This document shows positions 1 to 13,335 of a stretch of DNA of 64,000 bases, one piece after another. The position numbers and the translations under genes are program-made. Position 1 is the stretch's first letter. Each line of letters begins with the position of its first letter. The notes under the pieces are model-generated. The model searched no databases. It was not told the DNA's origin and was given only the letters and a program-made list of their open reading frames with translations. This stretch comes from Psilocybe azurescens (taxonomy: Eukaryota > Basidiomycota > Agaricomycetes > Agaricales > Agrocybaceae), in the NCBI GenBank assembly GCA_023853785.1, contig JAJIRX010000649.1:124001-188000 (forward strand), written 5' to 3'.

Positions 1-3000
1 AGCCAGACGGATATCGTTGCGGTACAGCGAGTATACTACAACCAGGTGTACAACTTCGGATGTGAGTCCAAAAGTTTCCGATGAATGCCCTAGCTCACAT
101 CCCATGCAGTCCAATGGATGATTATCATGTCCACCCAGCTGATTGGGTTCTCAATCGGTGGCATCAGCCGCCGATTTCTCGTTGATCCGCCCTCCATGAG
201 TAGGTCCTGCCTTTTGATTCGTGAAATGTCGGATTCACCATGCGAACTTCTGCTAGTCTGGCCAGCCAATCTTGTCACCTGTGCGCTATTCAACACTCTT
301 CATTCGCAGACCTACGCAGGAATCGGAGATCGCAAAGGAATGAATAGAGAGCGCTTCTTCTTCTACTGCTTCATGGGATCCATTTTTATTGTGAGCATAG
401 TTTGTTTAGAGTTCAAAAGTCTTTAATTGTAGCAATGTCAGATTTCCTGCCGGGTTATCTTTTTCAGGCGCTAAGGTGTGTAAGTATCCCTTCACAGTCA
501 GCCTATTCAGCTCAATCAGGCGGCGCAGTGTATTCTCCTGGGTACGTTATTGAACACCTTCGCCGTTGCTTAATTGGTCTTCTTATAGCTCTTGTAGGTC
601 TGTTGGATTGCTCCTCAGAACATTGTGAGCATTTCCTTGAACTGTACATCTCCATTTCTCTCAATAGCAAAGCCTAAGGTCGTCAACCAAATGTTCGGCT
701 ATTTTCATGGAATGGTACGGAAGATTGAAACTTCATACCACCAATGAACTGAGGGCTGATTTGTTTTCATAGGGAATGAGGTACGCAGTCGATGTCATAT
801 CAGTTATGCATCTTTTCATTTCTTCAGTCTCATCACGTTCGATTGGGCTCAAATAGCATATATTGGAAGCCCGTAAGCATTCACTAAATAGCATTAAAAT
901 TATCGCTAACTACCCTTCAATCAAGACTTGCTACTCCGTGTGAGCAACAATCCTCTCACCACCGCTTATCTTCATTCTTATTTGGTGCGCAGGGTGGGCA
1001 GAGGCAAACATCGTTACCGGATTCATTTTATTCTACTGTGAGATTTTTCATACCTCATCCACCTTGATTTTCATCGATATAACTTTTCATGCCTTCAAGG
1101 GATTGCAACGCCTGTTATCTACGTTCGTAGATTCATTAATCACGTTCTCATGGAGACTGATATCTCAAAACCGTTAGTACACAAATACATGGTACACCCA
1201 GTATTTGCCGTGCGTTTTGCTTCATGATATGGCATTCATATCCTTGACTTACGTTTCGTCAGAATATCCACCCGAGGATCCTATGACAACACTGGAAAGG
1301 CCTACAATGTCACTCGCATCGTCGACGCGAAGAACAAGTTAGATGTGGAAGCGTTCAAGGCGTACAGTCCCATTTTCCTGTCGTAAGAAACCCCTCTTTG
1401 TGCTCAGTCAATCCGTCTGACAATCCGAGATATTCACTTATGCACACATCGCACACATAGTGCAACTTTCGCGACTTCGTACGGATTGTCCTTTGCAACG
1501 ATCACAGCGACTCTCACCCATGCGTTCCTCTTCTACGGAAAGCAAATATGGACACAGGCCCGACGTTCTCTGCATGAGCAGCCTGATATTCACGCCCGCT
1601 TGATGTCGCGATATCAACCGGTGCCGGAGTGGTATTATGGTGTCATATTCGGTGTGTTTTTCTCTGATAGTTGTGTAGATGAGCTAATGCGTCGTATCTA
1701 GTGAGCATGTTCGTATTTGCAGTTATATGTATTGAGGCTTTAGCCACCGACCTCCCTGTCTGGGGTAAGTTGACGAATTTAAGATGGACTGGTGGATCGT
1801 TAATCACAAGACGTATTATACGTTTTAGGCTTCATCTTGGCTTTATCGATTTGTGAGTGACATATTTTCGGTTTACCGCCGATCCCTGGAACTCAATCGT
1901 CTTACTCTAGCGTTTACGTATGTCATACCTTGCGGTATGATTCAGGCGGTCACAAATCAACAGGTCGGACTGAAGTAGGTTGCTTTGTTATCGAAAAATC
2001 TTTCTTTTATCAATGATTCCTTCTAGTGTCATCACTGAACTCATCATTGGGTACGTGCTACCCGGCCGACCAGTTGCGATGATGCTCTTCAAAACCTGGG
2101 GATATATCACCATGGCACAAGGTCGGGTGGTTTACTCCCCTATTCGAGCGTTCGAGTTTGCTGAATTTTTATTTGGCTCAAGCGTTGACCTTTTCATCCG
2201 ATTTTAAGCTTGGCCAGTGAGTAGCCCATCATCACGTATTCCGGGTAATTTATTCAGCTCACTACATTCTGTAGCTATATGAAGATACCTCCCAGAGCGA
2301 TGTTTTTCGCTCAGGTCTGTCGGAATATAGCTAGGGACACCTCATTTTATTTAATGCGTTTCACAGGTGATATGTGCAACTATCTCAGGGACGGTACAGC
2401 TGGCTGTTCAGTCATGGATGTTCTCAAATATTGAGTTCGTTTTATCACCCTCTAATACACGCCTTTGCGCTAAATCTGCTGATTGCAGTGACATATGCGA
2501 TCCTCTTCAGAAAAGCGGGTGCGTGTTCGCAATGACTATCCAAGGCAACTTAGACTCATGTTCTAGATTGCAGTTTTGTATGCCCAAATACCGAAGTGTT
2601 TGGGACGGCGTCAATCATATGGGGGTCATCGGGCCAGCTCGCCAGTTTTCTAAAGGTCAAATCTACTAGTGCGTCTGAACCAGACCACGATTTATGATTT
2701 AAAAGGACCTGAGTATTCTACGCAGCGGTAATGAGACGCTAAATCATCGTATCTGAGACCCGAAGAATGACCTCCCTTAGCTTTGACGTTTTGTTTCCCT
2801 CTCGGTGTTTTATTACCGACCCTTGCTTGGATGGTCTCCAAGAGATTTCCAAACTCGTGGATACGATATCTTAAGTCAGCAGTGATTTGTCTCTATATTA
2901 ATAATACCAACTAATTTGAGAATTTTTAGTGTCCCGTATGTGTCCTCTGTACTTGGGGTCGCTGAAAACTCATAACAAATATAGCGTATTGCTATCGGGA

Positions 3001-3508
3001 ACCGGTGCGATACCCCCAGCGAATGCTGTCAACTACATTACTTGGGGCATTGTGGGTTTCATCTTTCAATATCTGGTTCGGAGAAGGCATTTCTCCTGGT
3101 GGACCAAATATAACTGTGAGTGGTCATCTGCAAGGCTCCATCCTCCAAAGTGACTATTATCCTGCTGTTTTGCTACCTCAGATGTATTATCAGCCGCTTT
3201 AGATTCTGGCGTCGCGATTGGCGCCATTGTAGTATTCTTTTGGTAAGTGCTGTCCAAATAGTATTGTCAAAAGGGCGACATATCATACTTATCTAATATA
3301 GTCTTCAATACCCTTTGAATGGCTCTATTGGAAGTGGCACAATCCAGAAATGGTGGGGAAATACAGTTTTCTACAATACAGCGGATTATCTAGGAACACC
3401 TCTGCGAACTTTAAAAGACGATGAAACACACTTTGGGTAGGGGTAAAAATTCGCTATTTGGCGCATACTACTACTTATTGTCTCCTATATAGTCCTGCAG
3501 CGTGGTAA
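1..3508 (+). CDS. OPT-family oligopeptide transporter, 5' end cut by the window
   Basis: Proton-coupled small-peptide transporter of the plasma membrane (OPT family, Isp4-like). The first base is already inside an exon (TDIVAVQRVYYNQ). Conserved blocks then follow in family order across more than ten short introns: STQLIGFSIGG near 130, HSQTYAGIGDR near 305, FDWAQIAYI near 845, WAEANIVTGF near 1000, ATFATSYGLSFATITA near 1465, VTNQQVG near 1955, GRPVAMMLFKTWGYI near 2070, the KIPPR signature near 2281, PPANAVNYITWGIVGF near 3015, and WWGNTVFYNTAD near 3350. The stop follows PAAW at 3506-3508. One frame break occurs at the G5 run 2621-2625: the block before it (FGTASIIWG) and the block after it (GPARQFSKGQIY) are in different frames, and one extra G would join them. 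I read this as a probable assembly error rather than a dead gene. Family assignment is firm; exact exon borders are not. Confidence 0.88.
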
Positions 3509-4068
3509 ATCTCGCTGTATTGTGTTGTCGAAGATGGACAGACAGGACAACCCTATCAGTGCAGGCGCTAGGCAGATTTAGAACCAATAGGATACTCTGC
3601 GCTCTTTGTCATACTATCGCCATATGTATATTCATACGCCCGTCCCATTCATACAACTCCCCAGTTACTCTAGCTGCATAATTCTTGATGGCGAGCGGTA
3701 AATATGACTTGAACTCTGCGAGCCGAATTTAGATTTTTTGTGTCCAGATGGCATACTAAGTACTAAGGTGTTAAATGTCTCGAATCTAGGTCTAGAAATA
3801 TCTCGAATCAATGTATAGTAGAAGACTTTTTGAACAGCTGAAACTTTGAGTTTCTTTTAATTTGAGTGAACTTTGAGGTTGTATCGTCAATCGAGTCGGT
3901 AATTTGAAATTAAAGGGGCGGTCCTACCGGCACGCTCACGTGGCAATTACTAAGAAAAAGTTTGGCCTTGTCCTTGTCATTTCTGGCGGCGACAACGTGT
4001 GGCCTGTGGCAGGCTGCCCTACGCTCAAAGGTTCGGCTTGGATCCTTGTAATGCTGCTCTGAACTACC
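3509..4068. other. Intergenic, 560 bp
   Basis: Lies between the OPT stop and the zinc-finger gene start. It should hold the OPT 3' UTR and the promoter of the next gene. No open frame, repeat or clear signal was recognised. Confidence 0.5.
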
Positions 4069-4929
4069 ATGAAGGACGCCTTGACTTTATCCTGTAAGTA
4101 AATACTACGAGATTCTGCCTTCGAACCTTTCTAACCCACTGGACACTCCAGCTACTTCCAAACCGCCTTTGAAACGGCGTCGATTACTGAGGAAAATAAC
4201 ACCCCGAACCTCAACGTATCAGGATCTGAACCATCACAATCTGAGAGAACGCTGAAGTTGGGAACGTCCTCGAGGGGTGCAGGAGCGACTACTTCCATTT
4301 GTACATCGTGTCATCGTGCCAGTCCTTCAGGAAACACTGTACAATGTTCAGTGTTCGTACATCGTAAAGCAATGCCAGGTATATCATTCTGATCATTTGG
4401 AATTTCTGCAGTTGCTCGACTACCATATGTGCCGTGTGCTCGCGCAGGTGCACTCATTCAGCGGTGTCGCAGCCACCCACTCCTCACCTTACTTGGTCGC
4501 CCTCACCCTCACCCTCGATCACCGGGTCTCCACGTCGCTCACGATCCGTTCTTTCCCTTGTTAATTCGTCCAACACAAACCTACCTTCAACATCTGAAGT
4601 TCCACCTACGCCAACTCAGAATTCTATTTTTGGACGACGTCGCAAAATCGTCGACGAAGACGAAATCGTTACCAATCAGGCTTCTAGCGGACCCGCGAAA
4701 GATCGATTATTACTCGCTCCTGGAGAGGTCGCAGACGAAAAATACGCTTTTCAAGATGAATTCGGACCTGGATGTGGAAGGCTTGTATGTCGGAAGTGCT
4801 GTTACGAGGATGTCCCTAGGTGCGAATGCCTTTCGTTCCTTTTTCATCGCAATGCTGATAGCCCGGCCCACTTTCAGCAATACCACGACATGTCTGGACT
4901 GCTACGGCTCACATACATGGTCCCAATGA
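4069..4929 (+). CDS. Cys-rich zinc-finger protein of unknown function
   Basis: A roughly 225-residue protein in about four exons. After a short start exon (MKDALTL) comes a basic stretch (PPLKRRRLLRK). Next is a metal-binding module with spacing C-x2-C-x11-C-x2-C-x4-C-x2-C-x3-C (CTSCHRAS, then QCSVC across an intron, then ICAVCSRRC). A Ser/Pro-rich linker and a basic patch (GRRRKIVDEDE) follow, and the protein ends with a second Cys cluster (GCGRLVCRKCC, TTTCLDCYG). The stop is at 4927-4929. Joining QCSV to the next exon needs a donor near 4345 and the acceptor before 4413, which restores the Cys spacing. A frame break lies at the A4 run 4193-4196, where one extra A would join the basic N-terminus to the finger. 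Similar proteins occur widely in basidiomycetes, but I know no function. Nuclear location is inferred from the basic patches. Confidence 0.7.
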
Positions 4930-6438
4930 CCAGCCCAGCTTGGATCTCCATATCTCAAGGATCATCTTACCTCCGCCGTTTCTCAGACTAGTACTATCTT
5001 ATACTCTAATCTGATACATACATGCTACAGCTCTCACCAAATCGATTTCCCCAACCGCACGCTATGTTTCACCGCCTGTAAATTACATTCATCATCTCAA
5101 TCGATACTACTCTACATTCCGATGGGCGCGCAAAATGAACACAGGAGCAAGTCTACTTACAATTACTCTGTATAAACCGATCCCACCGCCGCAACTGATC
5201 ATCTTTTTCTTTTGTTAAATGACCAAATTTCTAATCATATTCGATCTGTCTGCGTCAAAATGCCAATCTGTTATAAGTACATAAATTTCTCTGTTCCTTT
5301 CACGCCAGCATCATCAGCGTACTCACGAATGCCTGAGGCTGCCTCATGGCTATGGGTTTGATCGAGTTTCTCATAGCTGTTCTTCTACTCACAGTTGACC
5401 GAGATTTAGAATGATAATCATCTTTTTCTCCATTCATGTTTTCGGGACGCCATGAACTTCAAAGACCTACATATACATTCGTTAGGACCAGATATGTCAG
5501 TCCTTATTGGAGTATTTTGAATAAAGGGGGTACTATCCGCAGTGCCCAAGAAAGTGAAAATGGTTTCACACCACGATACCTTTGTGCTACATCTAAGTTA
5601 AGGCCCATCGACAACCTGTACGGCGGGCATCAAGTGTTTTATGGTCGTACATTATATCTGAAGGTTGTTCATTTCTCTGTGCCTATGTCGGAAGAACGGC
5701 CCCTATTGCCGATGCCAAAGAGATCGTCATATGTAATCCCAAAATAAATCAGACCTATAATTAGTACAGAAGCGAAAATGAGAGTTGGGATGAAGGACTT
5801 GTCCTTTTACATCAGCCTTCCCATTTCGAAATGAAATGCAGAGACGCTCGAGAGACCTTGCACAGCGGCTCTATATTTTAATGGGTCGTTTGGGACCTCT
5901 CGTCATGACACGTAGGCATCTTACAAAACTCCTGTATACATACCTATCGAACTCGGGGACCGGGACCGTCTACTCCCTTCACACTTCTTACAGATTACGG
6001 AGAGCGAAAATTGGCGCTGGGAATGGTCCCAAGTAATACGTTCAATCGATTAGATCCGAGCCTTGGGCACAGGAAGTCAATGAGTCCCGAGTCGCCTTGG
6101 CTTCTAGCTTGAGAAGAATCTTGAGTCCGATCCACAACTGAGTCATCTTAGTGGCTGCGATGTGAAGTATTACAGTTAGCACATCAAAGATAGAAAGGGG
6201 TTTGGTGGGACACTATCTATCTGATAATCCGAGGTACAGACAGACAGTTGATGAACTCATAAAAATAAAAGATTTAGATGTAGCAGTTATTTGTACATGA
6301 AGGCCGAGAACACCGTAGCGTATCAAAACGGGCATATTACATGTGTTAAATACCATAGATTTGGATCCTGTACGAAGGATTATCGCCCATATTTCCGAAA
6401 GCAAATGTCCGAGAAAACCATATCTTCCCGAGAGAGGA
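4930..6438. other. Intergenic between convergent genes, 1.5 kb
   Basis: This gap separates the 3' ends of the plus-strand zinc-finger gene and the minus-strand dioxygenase. The short open frames here have no recognisable protein features and no supporting splice signals. I see no repeat or RNA gene. Confidence 0.45.
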
Positions 6439-8128
6439 TCAAGCTTTTGCCTCGATTGGGACCTCGGCTTGAGGAGTGAGTCGCACGCAATGACGACGAT
6501 ATTCTTGGCTGTAGTCTCGGACTATGGAATGGACCGTGAGGCGATTGTCCTGAAAAAATTAATGAGAAAGAAATTTTTTCATCAGTAAGGCAGTTCTCGA
6601 TATTAAAGATAATACGGCTCAAGTGCCTATGAAACACCCCGGGAATATAGACTCGGTACAAGCTCTTGAAAGAGCCTTCATTTCCATTGGCCTCCCGGGC
6701 CTCCCCCTGCTCTAGGTGCTGAAGGGGAAGTAGGACTTGAAGGAAATAAGAAACTCACCCATACGACAACTGTACCTGGCTGATATGTTCCTCGTATCTG
6801 GAAGTCAGAGCCTGTTGCTATGTGATTATACAGAAACCCAAGCAGCGCATCTGACTCTTCCTGTCGGAAGCCTACAATATGGCGGGTAAAGTTCGCGTTC
6901 ACGTAGAGAGCTTTCTCTCCTGTAACTGGATGCACACGAACAATGGGGTGCTAAAAGATAACAAACACGATTAGTTGGACTGCCTAAAAATGTTTGGGTG
7001 AATAGGAAGCCACCGTACCTCTGACTCTACTGCTTCGCGACGGACTGGCCCTCCTCGTGCCTTGGACTCTTCAGCTTGACGTACAGCCGAGTGAACAGCG
7101 CGCAGGCCTTCAAGACGCTTCTTGAACTCAGGGGATAAGCGATTATATGCTTCCACCTGGGAAAGGAAGAGCGTGTCTCCTCCTCCAGTCTCCGGCTAAA
7201 GTAATTATTGCTGAGCAATTTTATCTGTTAGAGGGGAAAAGAGATAATACCTGATCCAAAACGAAGAAGAATGTAGTGCCCGGAGGCTGCTTCTCGTAAG
7301 ACACGTCTGAATGCCATTGCGTGCTGCTCAACCGGTTTCCAAAGTCTGAATCTGCACCTGGGATTCGAGATCTATTAAAGTTGCGGTCACGATAGACTGC
7401 ATTACGTTCTTAGCACATATAGAAAATGTGGAAGATAGTATATAGACAGCTTACCAACGTGAAACTCAGGATATCCCTTGACGTTGGGAGATGTAGGGTG
7501 CTTCTGGATTGGGCCAAAATGTCTGGCAAAAACAAAAGGATAGCGATCAGAGTAGCATCTCGCACGAACTACAAAGTTGACTGTACCTTGCTATTTCAAT
7601 TTGCCTCTCAGGAGTCAAATCCTTGAAATTTTGATCACGAAAGATCAAGACCTTTCTCTCCGCAGCGTATAACGCAAGCTCGTCAAGTCCCTCCTTCGTC
7701 AATTCCGAGATTTGGACACCTTTGATCTCAGTTCCAAGGTATGGGCTAACAGTTTTGATGGTAACAGCTTCATTGAGAAGATGAGGCTTCTTAGGGTCGG
7801 CTCGACTCCCAGGGTCCACAAAATCTGTGGTCAAGGTTAGAATAAAGCGATTCAGTTGTAAGATCTGGATTCACCGAAGAGCTCCGTCGGAGAAAATTTC
7901 TCCTCCAAGTCGTAGTAGGGTGCGTAGAAAGGATAGGATGGTCCCTTAATGTACGTTATCAGAGGAGCCTGTGATTTATATGGCTAACTGTAAACAGACC
8001 TTCTCGTCTGCTGCCACGGCCTTACTCGCCGCGAGTAGGTCTACTGTTTTAACCGACTGTTTGACCTGTTGAATTTGGTCGGTAGCCTCGGAGGCATCTT
8101 GCTTGATTTCAGCGACAGAAGGAGCCAT
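6439..8128 (-). CDS. TauD/TfdA-family Fe(II)/2-oxoglutarate dioxygenase
   Basis: Non-heme iron dioxygenase of the taurine/alpha-ketoglutarate type, about 380 residues, likely cytosolic and oxidising a sulfonate or similar small substrate. The start at 8128 gives MAPSVAEIKQDASE. The core then reads VSPYLGTEIKGVQISEL, KVLIFRDQNF and HFGPIQKHPTSPN. The iron-binding H-x-D is in QWHSDVSYE near 7305. The third iron ligand, His, is in DNRLTVHS near 6535, and the 2-oxoglutarate Arg is in RRHCVRLTPQAE. The stop is at 6439-6441. All key residues are present and no frame break was found. The last intron (6550-6758, 209 bp) is about four times longer than the others; its ends (GTGAGT, TTTTTCAG) are normal. 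The true substrate cannot be told from sequence. Confidence 0.87.
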
Positions 8129-11100
8129 TACACAATATAAAAACAAGAGATATAGAACTTTAAAGCGTCCAAACGTCGGATAAGACTTGCTTATAACAGC
8201 GTTAATGGCCTATACTGGGATGAAATCCATTGCACGTCATTAGAGGCAATATAATCCAGAAACGACGCCATCCGGGATAATAATGACCTGGTGTGCGAGC
8301 TTCAGTCGACATCAATGAATGGCCAGACTCTGCAGGGTATTCAGGCCACCTTCATATTGCTAGAAATGCGTCAGATGACAAGTAGTATCAATGATATAAG
8401 CTTGAGACAAGCATATCTGTAGTATTTTGAGTTATGACGATGCTAGAAGACTAAATCGCGCAACCAGCTGGTCGGATAGGTTTCCGCGTTAAAAGTAGTA
8501 TATTTTCCCACTCACTGCAGCTCTAGTGAATTGTGCTTTGAACCATATCGGAGCAAAAGTAGAGCATAGCCTTACCTTAATCCTTAGCCATCTTGTTTAC
8601 CCACCGAACCCAGGCGGCTGAGTTCCTTTTGCAGCCTAGCGCTTGGGATAGAAACCAGCATTGCTATCGGAGAAGGGACATTTGGAATGAGCAAGGGGTA
8701 ACAATAACTTAAGGGTCAGATATCACGCGTCACGTTGGATCCTGGTTTAATTTTTTTTTTTGAACATCGGCTTTTAGCGGCCAAAATATGCCTGATAGAT
8801 GCCAGACCTGTGACGGAAAGCCCAAATATGGATTAAATGTAGACAAACCACTTTGATGGGGCTCAATAGTAAGCATACTGACCAAAATCTGTCTCTAAAA
8901 TTGTAATTAAATGACATTAGTCTGCAAAACTTTCACTTAGTTTTCCCAATACAGCTCTCACAACAAAATTTGCATTGCTTGGGTTAAATAATGATTGAAG
9001 TAGATGTTGGAATATGGGAATCAAACGGCACAATTCCCGTGATCCCGTGCGCTGAATACGCAGCCACAAGCATGTAGAATTTTTATATAAACTGAATTCT
9101 CCGTTATAGAGTAAATTTAATTAGTATAAATTGTATTTACAGTATATAAGTACAGTATTTACATTATTGTACGCTACGCGTTTACCTCCCAATCTCACGG
9201 TTTTTATTTGATTGCTTTGGTCTTTTCAACAGTAGAACTCTTGGTAATGTCGCATCTTGGGTTATATTGATAATATTTTTATAACTCAGGGTCACAGTGT
9301 CCTTCCAAATATGATAATTATATCATGTGATAGATAGGTATGTACCGGCTCTAAAAAAAATCGCGGACTCCTGTCACCCCTTGGGAATGGGTGATGGAAA
9401 CTAAAAGATGGGAAATAATACGTGAGCAACATGTTTAACTACCGACGGTAGCCAATTGAAGGTAATCAGGAGGATAAGATGAAGATTGAACTCAAGTCAG
9501 TCAAATTCGACCGAGAAAGGGGTCGAAGCGGTGTTGCGTTGGAAACTTTCAGTGTAGCGGTCTGGGTTTCCCGCTACCATTTAGGTCCACGGCCGCCCCA
9601 GGAAACATGTACTGGAGTAACGGGTGTGACAATCTGAATGTTGTAACGTCGAAGCCTGACTTGGACTTATCTCGGGACAGATAGTCCAAACGGTTGTCGC
9701 TTCCAATCGGCAGCTTGCAATTTCAACAGCCACCCATGGGCCATAACGTAAGCATCATTTCGTTACAATGCGCGCATTGGACGCGGCGCCTCTTCTGTGT
9801 CTGACTTTCTATTTTCCTCGACTAAGCGTCAGCGCATCAGCTCTGGCTCTTCTAATCTACAGTCACAATCGTTCCTAACATTTTCTAAAGTCTCCCTGAG
9901 TCATATGCCAAAATCTTCAACTCTCATCAATCTGGCTTTTACTTTGCTTTTACTAGTATTGTTGAATATGGCGCAACATTGGCCATTTCCGAACTTCAGC
10001 TGCGATCTACTGCTGGTCCGTTATCACTGGGGATTTCCACATATCGATGTATTGAGTCTAGGCTACATAACGCCGTAGATGATATTCAGATGTAGCTTGA
10101 AGCCATCGGATATCCAAGAAACCGTGTACCTTCCTGTTTCATCGATATCGGTGTCTGCGGCCGCGGTGGAAGCTTTCAATGCCTTTATGCCACTGCCTGC
10201 CTTCCTATAAATCGGTGGTATGTACTTTGCTTTCAGGTGCACGCCGGACATTTTTATTTGTTGTTTCCTGAGTCTTCATTGCAAAAACCTCTTGGAGCCA
10301 GATGCGATTACATGGCAAAGGAGATTGCTTTGATTTTTTTGGAGACTTCTACCCGCATTTCAGTATACAGAGGCTAAATAATGGAGTCACATTATGCCCA
10401 CAATCGCCTCGCCTCAAGCTGTACGCTGTCTTATGACTCGCCTATAGTCTGATTTACGTCACAATAATCAGATGCTAGAAAGCAACTGAGCTGCCTCTCT
10501 ACGAGTATGCTCCGACTATCCAGGTACCGCACTACATTCTAGCAAAATGGCATCTATCTCCTGATCCATTGCTTAGAAGAATTCTATATGGGTGCTACAG
10601 GCCTGCTATCGCACATAAAGTCATACTCTCCGTATGTTACGGCGATGGAGTTGATAAGAGCCGATGACATTCCTGGGCGCTTCAATTCGGGCGCTAATCT
10701 AAATGGATCAATCTATATTATGAAATCATTGCCTGTGGCTCCATTCAAGCTGAATTTTACACAGACGTTATCCCACTGGTACATCATCTGTACGTTAATG
10801 TCTTTAGATCAGTTTTTCCACTGGCACTAGTCCTGTATATAACACTCTCGGGAAGACACTGCACTTTACTACGCCAGAATGGAGCCTCGCGCCGAATCGC
10901 CTTCGTGACCGGGCGGGAATATATACTTGATTAGTTGATATGCGCAGCTGTGCTGGGCTATGATGTCGTCTTGTTTGCTAGATAATCTGCTAATCTTATT
11001 GCTGGGCCGGGGATAATACGTCTCAAGTCTGTGTCATTAAACTTCTGGCGATGATCCTGGACCTCTGATAGACCAAAAAAAGAGTAAATCGAAGCCATAG

Positions 11101-11174
11101 GAGCAAGTGAAACGCTCTAGATTATACTTACAGCTGATGTCTTCTGTATATTTACCCAGCTACCTGGAAAAGGT
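8129..11174. other. Gene-poor AT-rich stretch, 3 kb
   Basis: It holds the dioxygenase promoter and then AT-rich DNA with many stops. Low-complexity tracts include a T11 run near 8752 and AT-rich sequence at about 9080-9170. Open frames at 9797-10078 (+), 10063-10251 (-) and 10588-10830 (+) have no family feature I recognise. They may be relics of old genes or transposons. Confidence 0.4.
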
Positions 11175-11812
11175 CGGATAGGACGGACGGGTCGGGTGTT
11201 TAAGGTCATTCCACCGATTTGGTTAGAAAGCGAAGGATGCAATGCATTCTACGAGACGTATTGCAGGAATGCAGCTAAAAGACTAAGGGGAGCTGCTATG
11301 GCAATGACTCGAATGCTAATACTCCTATGAGATACCACATAAATACCCCTCTAGCAGCAAAGAGACGAGCACACATTACTCGTCCCATTACTTCAAATAC
11401 TCAACGCCTGATCTTGTGCTCATGAAATTTCAACAGCAGAGAATGTCAGCACCGCAGAGATGTATGCAGTCATGGATATCCTTCATACATTTATGTCCCT
11501 CATCCTTGCAGTTTCCACAGATGAGACCAGCAATAGGAATATTTTAAATACAATTTGCCAGCATTACAACCTGCGAGCAGACTACAGCTCAGCTTCGAGT
11601 ATCCAGCCTCGACACGCCCCTACTTGGAATACAACCATCAGAAGTAAGTCACATTGTATTTAATAGACCGTGATCGATATTCAAGCACATCTTTCGTAGT
11701 TGGGGGAGTTGTCTATGGAACTGGAACTGGTCCCAGTGAAGCATCGTCTAGGAGATGGCAGCCACAGCAGCTGTGGCTGAGTTTCGCAGAAAACACAACA
11801 TATAGAGTCTGG
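11175..11812. repeat. Left arm of a long inverted repeat (dsRBD locus copy 1)
   Basis: This segment matches the reverse complement of 63383-64000 almost base for base, with scattered substitutions and small indels. The match covers about 280 bp of upstream DNA, the first exon, a 56 bp intron and most of the second exon of a dsRBD gene. The outer end of the right arm is cut off by the window edge, so the full repeat is longer than seen. Confidence 0.85.
11460..11805 (+). CDS. Small single-dsRBD protein, copy 1 (frame broken once)
   Basis: Predicted 96-residue protein that is essentially one double-stranded-RNA-binding fold. Helix 1 is NILNTICQHYNL. Strand 1 is in RHAPTWNTTI, and strands 2-3 hold VVYGTGTGP. 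Helix 2 (MAATAAVAEFRR) is in the next frame. Exons are 11460-11643 and 11700-11805, with a 56 bp GTAAGT..TAG intron at the same place and of the same length as in copy 2. At 11751-11752 this copy has GG where copy 2 has GGG, so helix 2 is out of frame and the literal reading runs on to 11884. One extra G restores the family pattern and a stop at 11803-11805. It could be a true pseudogene or a homopolymer error. In copy 1 the start codon is ATG; copy 2 has ACG at this position. RNA binding is inferred from the fold. Confidence 0.6.
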
Positions 11813-13335
11813 CTAGAGGTCAGTGCCAGCATATCTTTTGAACAACGTTCTCCAGTTCGAAACTTTCTCTCCGGTCTATGTTAGACTGGTCTTCCATTTC
11901 GCACTTTGTTTCGTATTTGTTCCGGATATCCACTGCTTTGAGACAAGAAGCTATCCTCATCTCACTCGATTCATGTTATATTTTCCATGACACCATTTTT
12001 CATTTTATCTTTTAATGTAGAGGCTAGTCTAAGGGTGACGATGATGTTAGGGAAGACAACATAATCATAGACCACCACTGTTCATTAGCACAAGTATGAT
12101 TCAGACACTCATAGATGAGAATTAGATGTACTTGTGTCCTTTCAGTAGCTTTAATCCACTTTCCTGCACTGACAAAACAGTGTGTTATTTTAACCAGTAT
12201 CTCGGCTTTTATGCATTCGGGTGGGAGTCCAAAAGAGGAATGCTTTGTTTTGTCAAATTTAGAGATAGAGAAATGATTTAGATCATTCCAGGCTCTTGAA
12301 ACAGGATCCTAGTATCACTTCTCCAGAGAATCTGATCCATGAGGAGAGTCCACCGCGAACTGTCCGCGGAACTGTGCGGCGGACTCTGGGTTCTACCACA
12401 TGATGTGATGGGGATGTGATTCCCGGCCAGATATTTTTCCTGCGCCACCATGCACGGCGTTGAACCTCCCTGGAAGTCGAGGGCTAAGCCAGTGGCCACT
12501 CAAGGCCAACTCAAGGTGTAGTGGTATTTTCCAGGTATAGCCATTTTCCTATTTAGTCATGCTAATCGCCATCGCGTTTCTCGTTTCTTGTCTTTTAAAA
12601 CTAGGGACAAGGCTTATTTCGGTCTTGATGAACAGCACTTCGACCCCATGAGTGGCTTAACTAAAGGCACAACTGGCCTTACAAAGGCGTTCTCGGTACT
12701 CCCGGACTTCCGTCCAAAAAGCTCAGCGACGAATACTGGGCTTGAGTACCCAGACATCTTACTTAAGAGGCCACCCCCGCGCACTCGTCGGTTTGCGAAC
12801 CCTGGCCCCTCTCATAAGATAGCCGCACTCCGCAGCTCGCAATGCACGCATGCACCACTTGCAAGATGGCATCGCGAAGCGACATATTATCAGCTGGCCA
12901 CGCTTTGCATCAGAATACTAGCTCGTTTCGCTCGCAGAGTCTTCCCAGCTCCCTGAGGTCGCCATACAGCTCGGGTTTCAATTCTTAGTATACGCTAATT
13001 ATCATTTTTGATTCAATGATTTTGGGCTGACCAAATTACCTCTATTTCAAGTTTATCTAATATGGTTTTTACCCTGATGTACAATATACACTGTCGGTCT
13101 AATGGCTCTGGTGTCAGACGCTCCCTACTCACACTCAGAAATATCCAAGCATGTTTCGAATCAAATACGTTAGAGGTCAACTTTGATGCACTAGAGGTCG
13201 AATATCCACCCCCAGAGACACCAGCTTGTTACAATGGGGATAGATTGGTCAAATATCGGACTTTAACCAGCATGTAATATCTATACCTGTCGGTCTATCA
13301 ATTGTTGTTTATTGCGTCCTGCTTGCTTTCCGTGT
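11813..13335. other. Intergenic, 1.5 kb, no recognised gene
   Basis: Open frames at 12278-12499 (-), 12588-12956 (+) and 13062-13277 (+) show no motifs, signal peptides or membrane segments that I can tie to a family. They lack clear splice partners. The right end should hold the aldo/keto reductase 3' UTR. Confidence 0.4.

Noticed and set aside
2621..2625. OPT transporter called as a pseudogene because of the frame break
   Set aside because: Only one base at a G run breaks an otherwise conserved gene, and the same type of break recurs across the window, so an assembly error is more likely.
10063..10251. Minus-strand 62-codon frame starting MSGVHLKAKY
   Set aside because: It has a start and moderate composition, but no family match, splice partners or conservation evidence that I can see.
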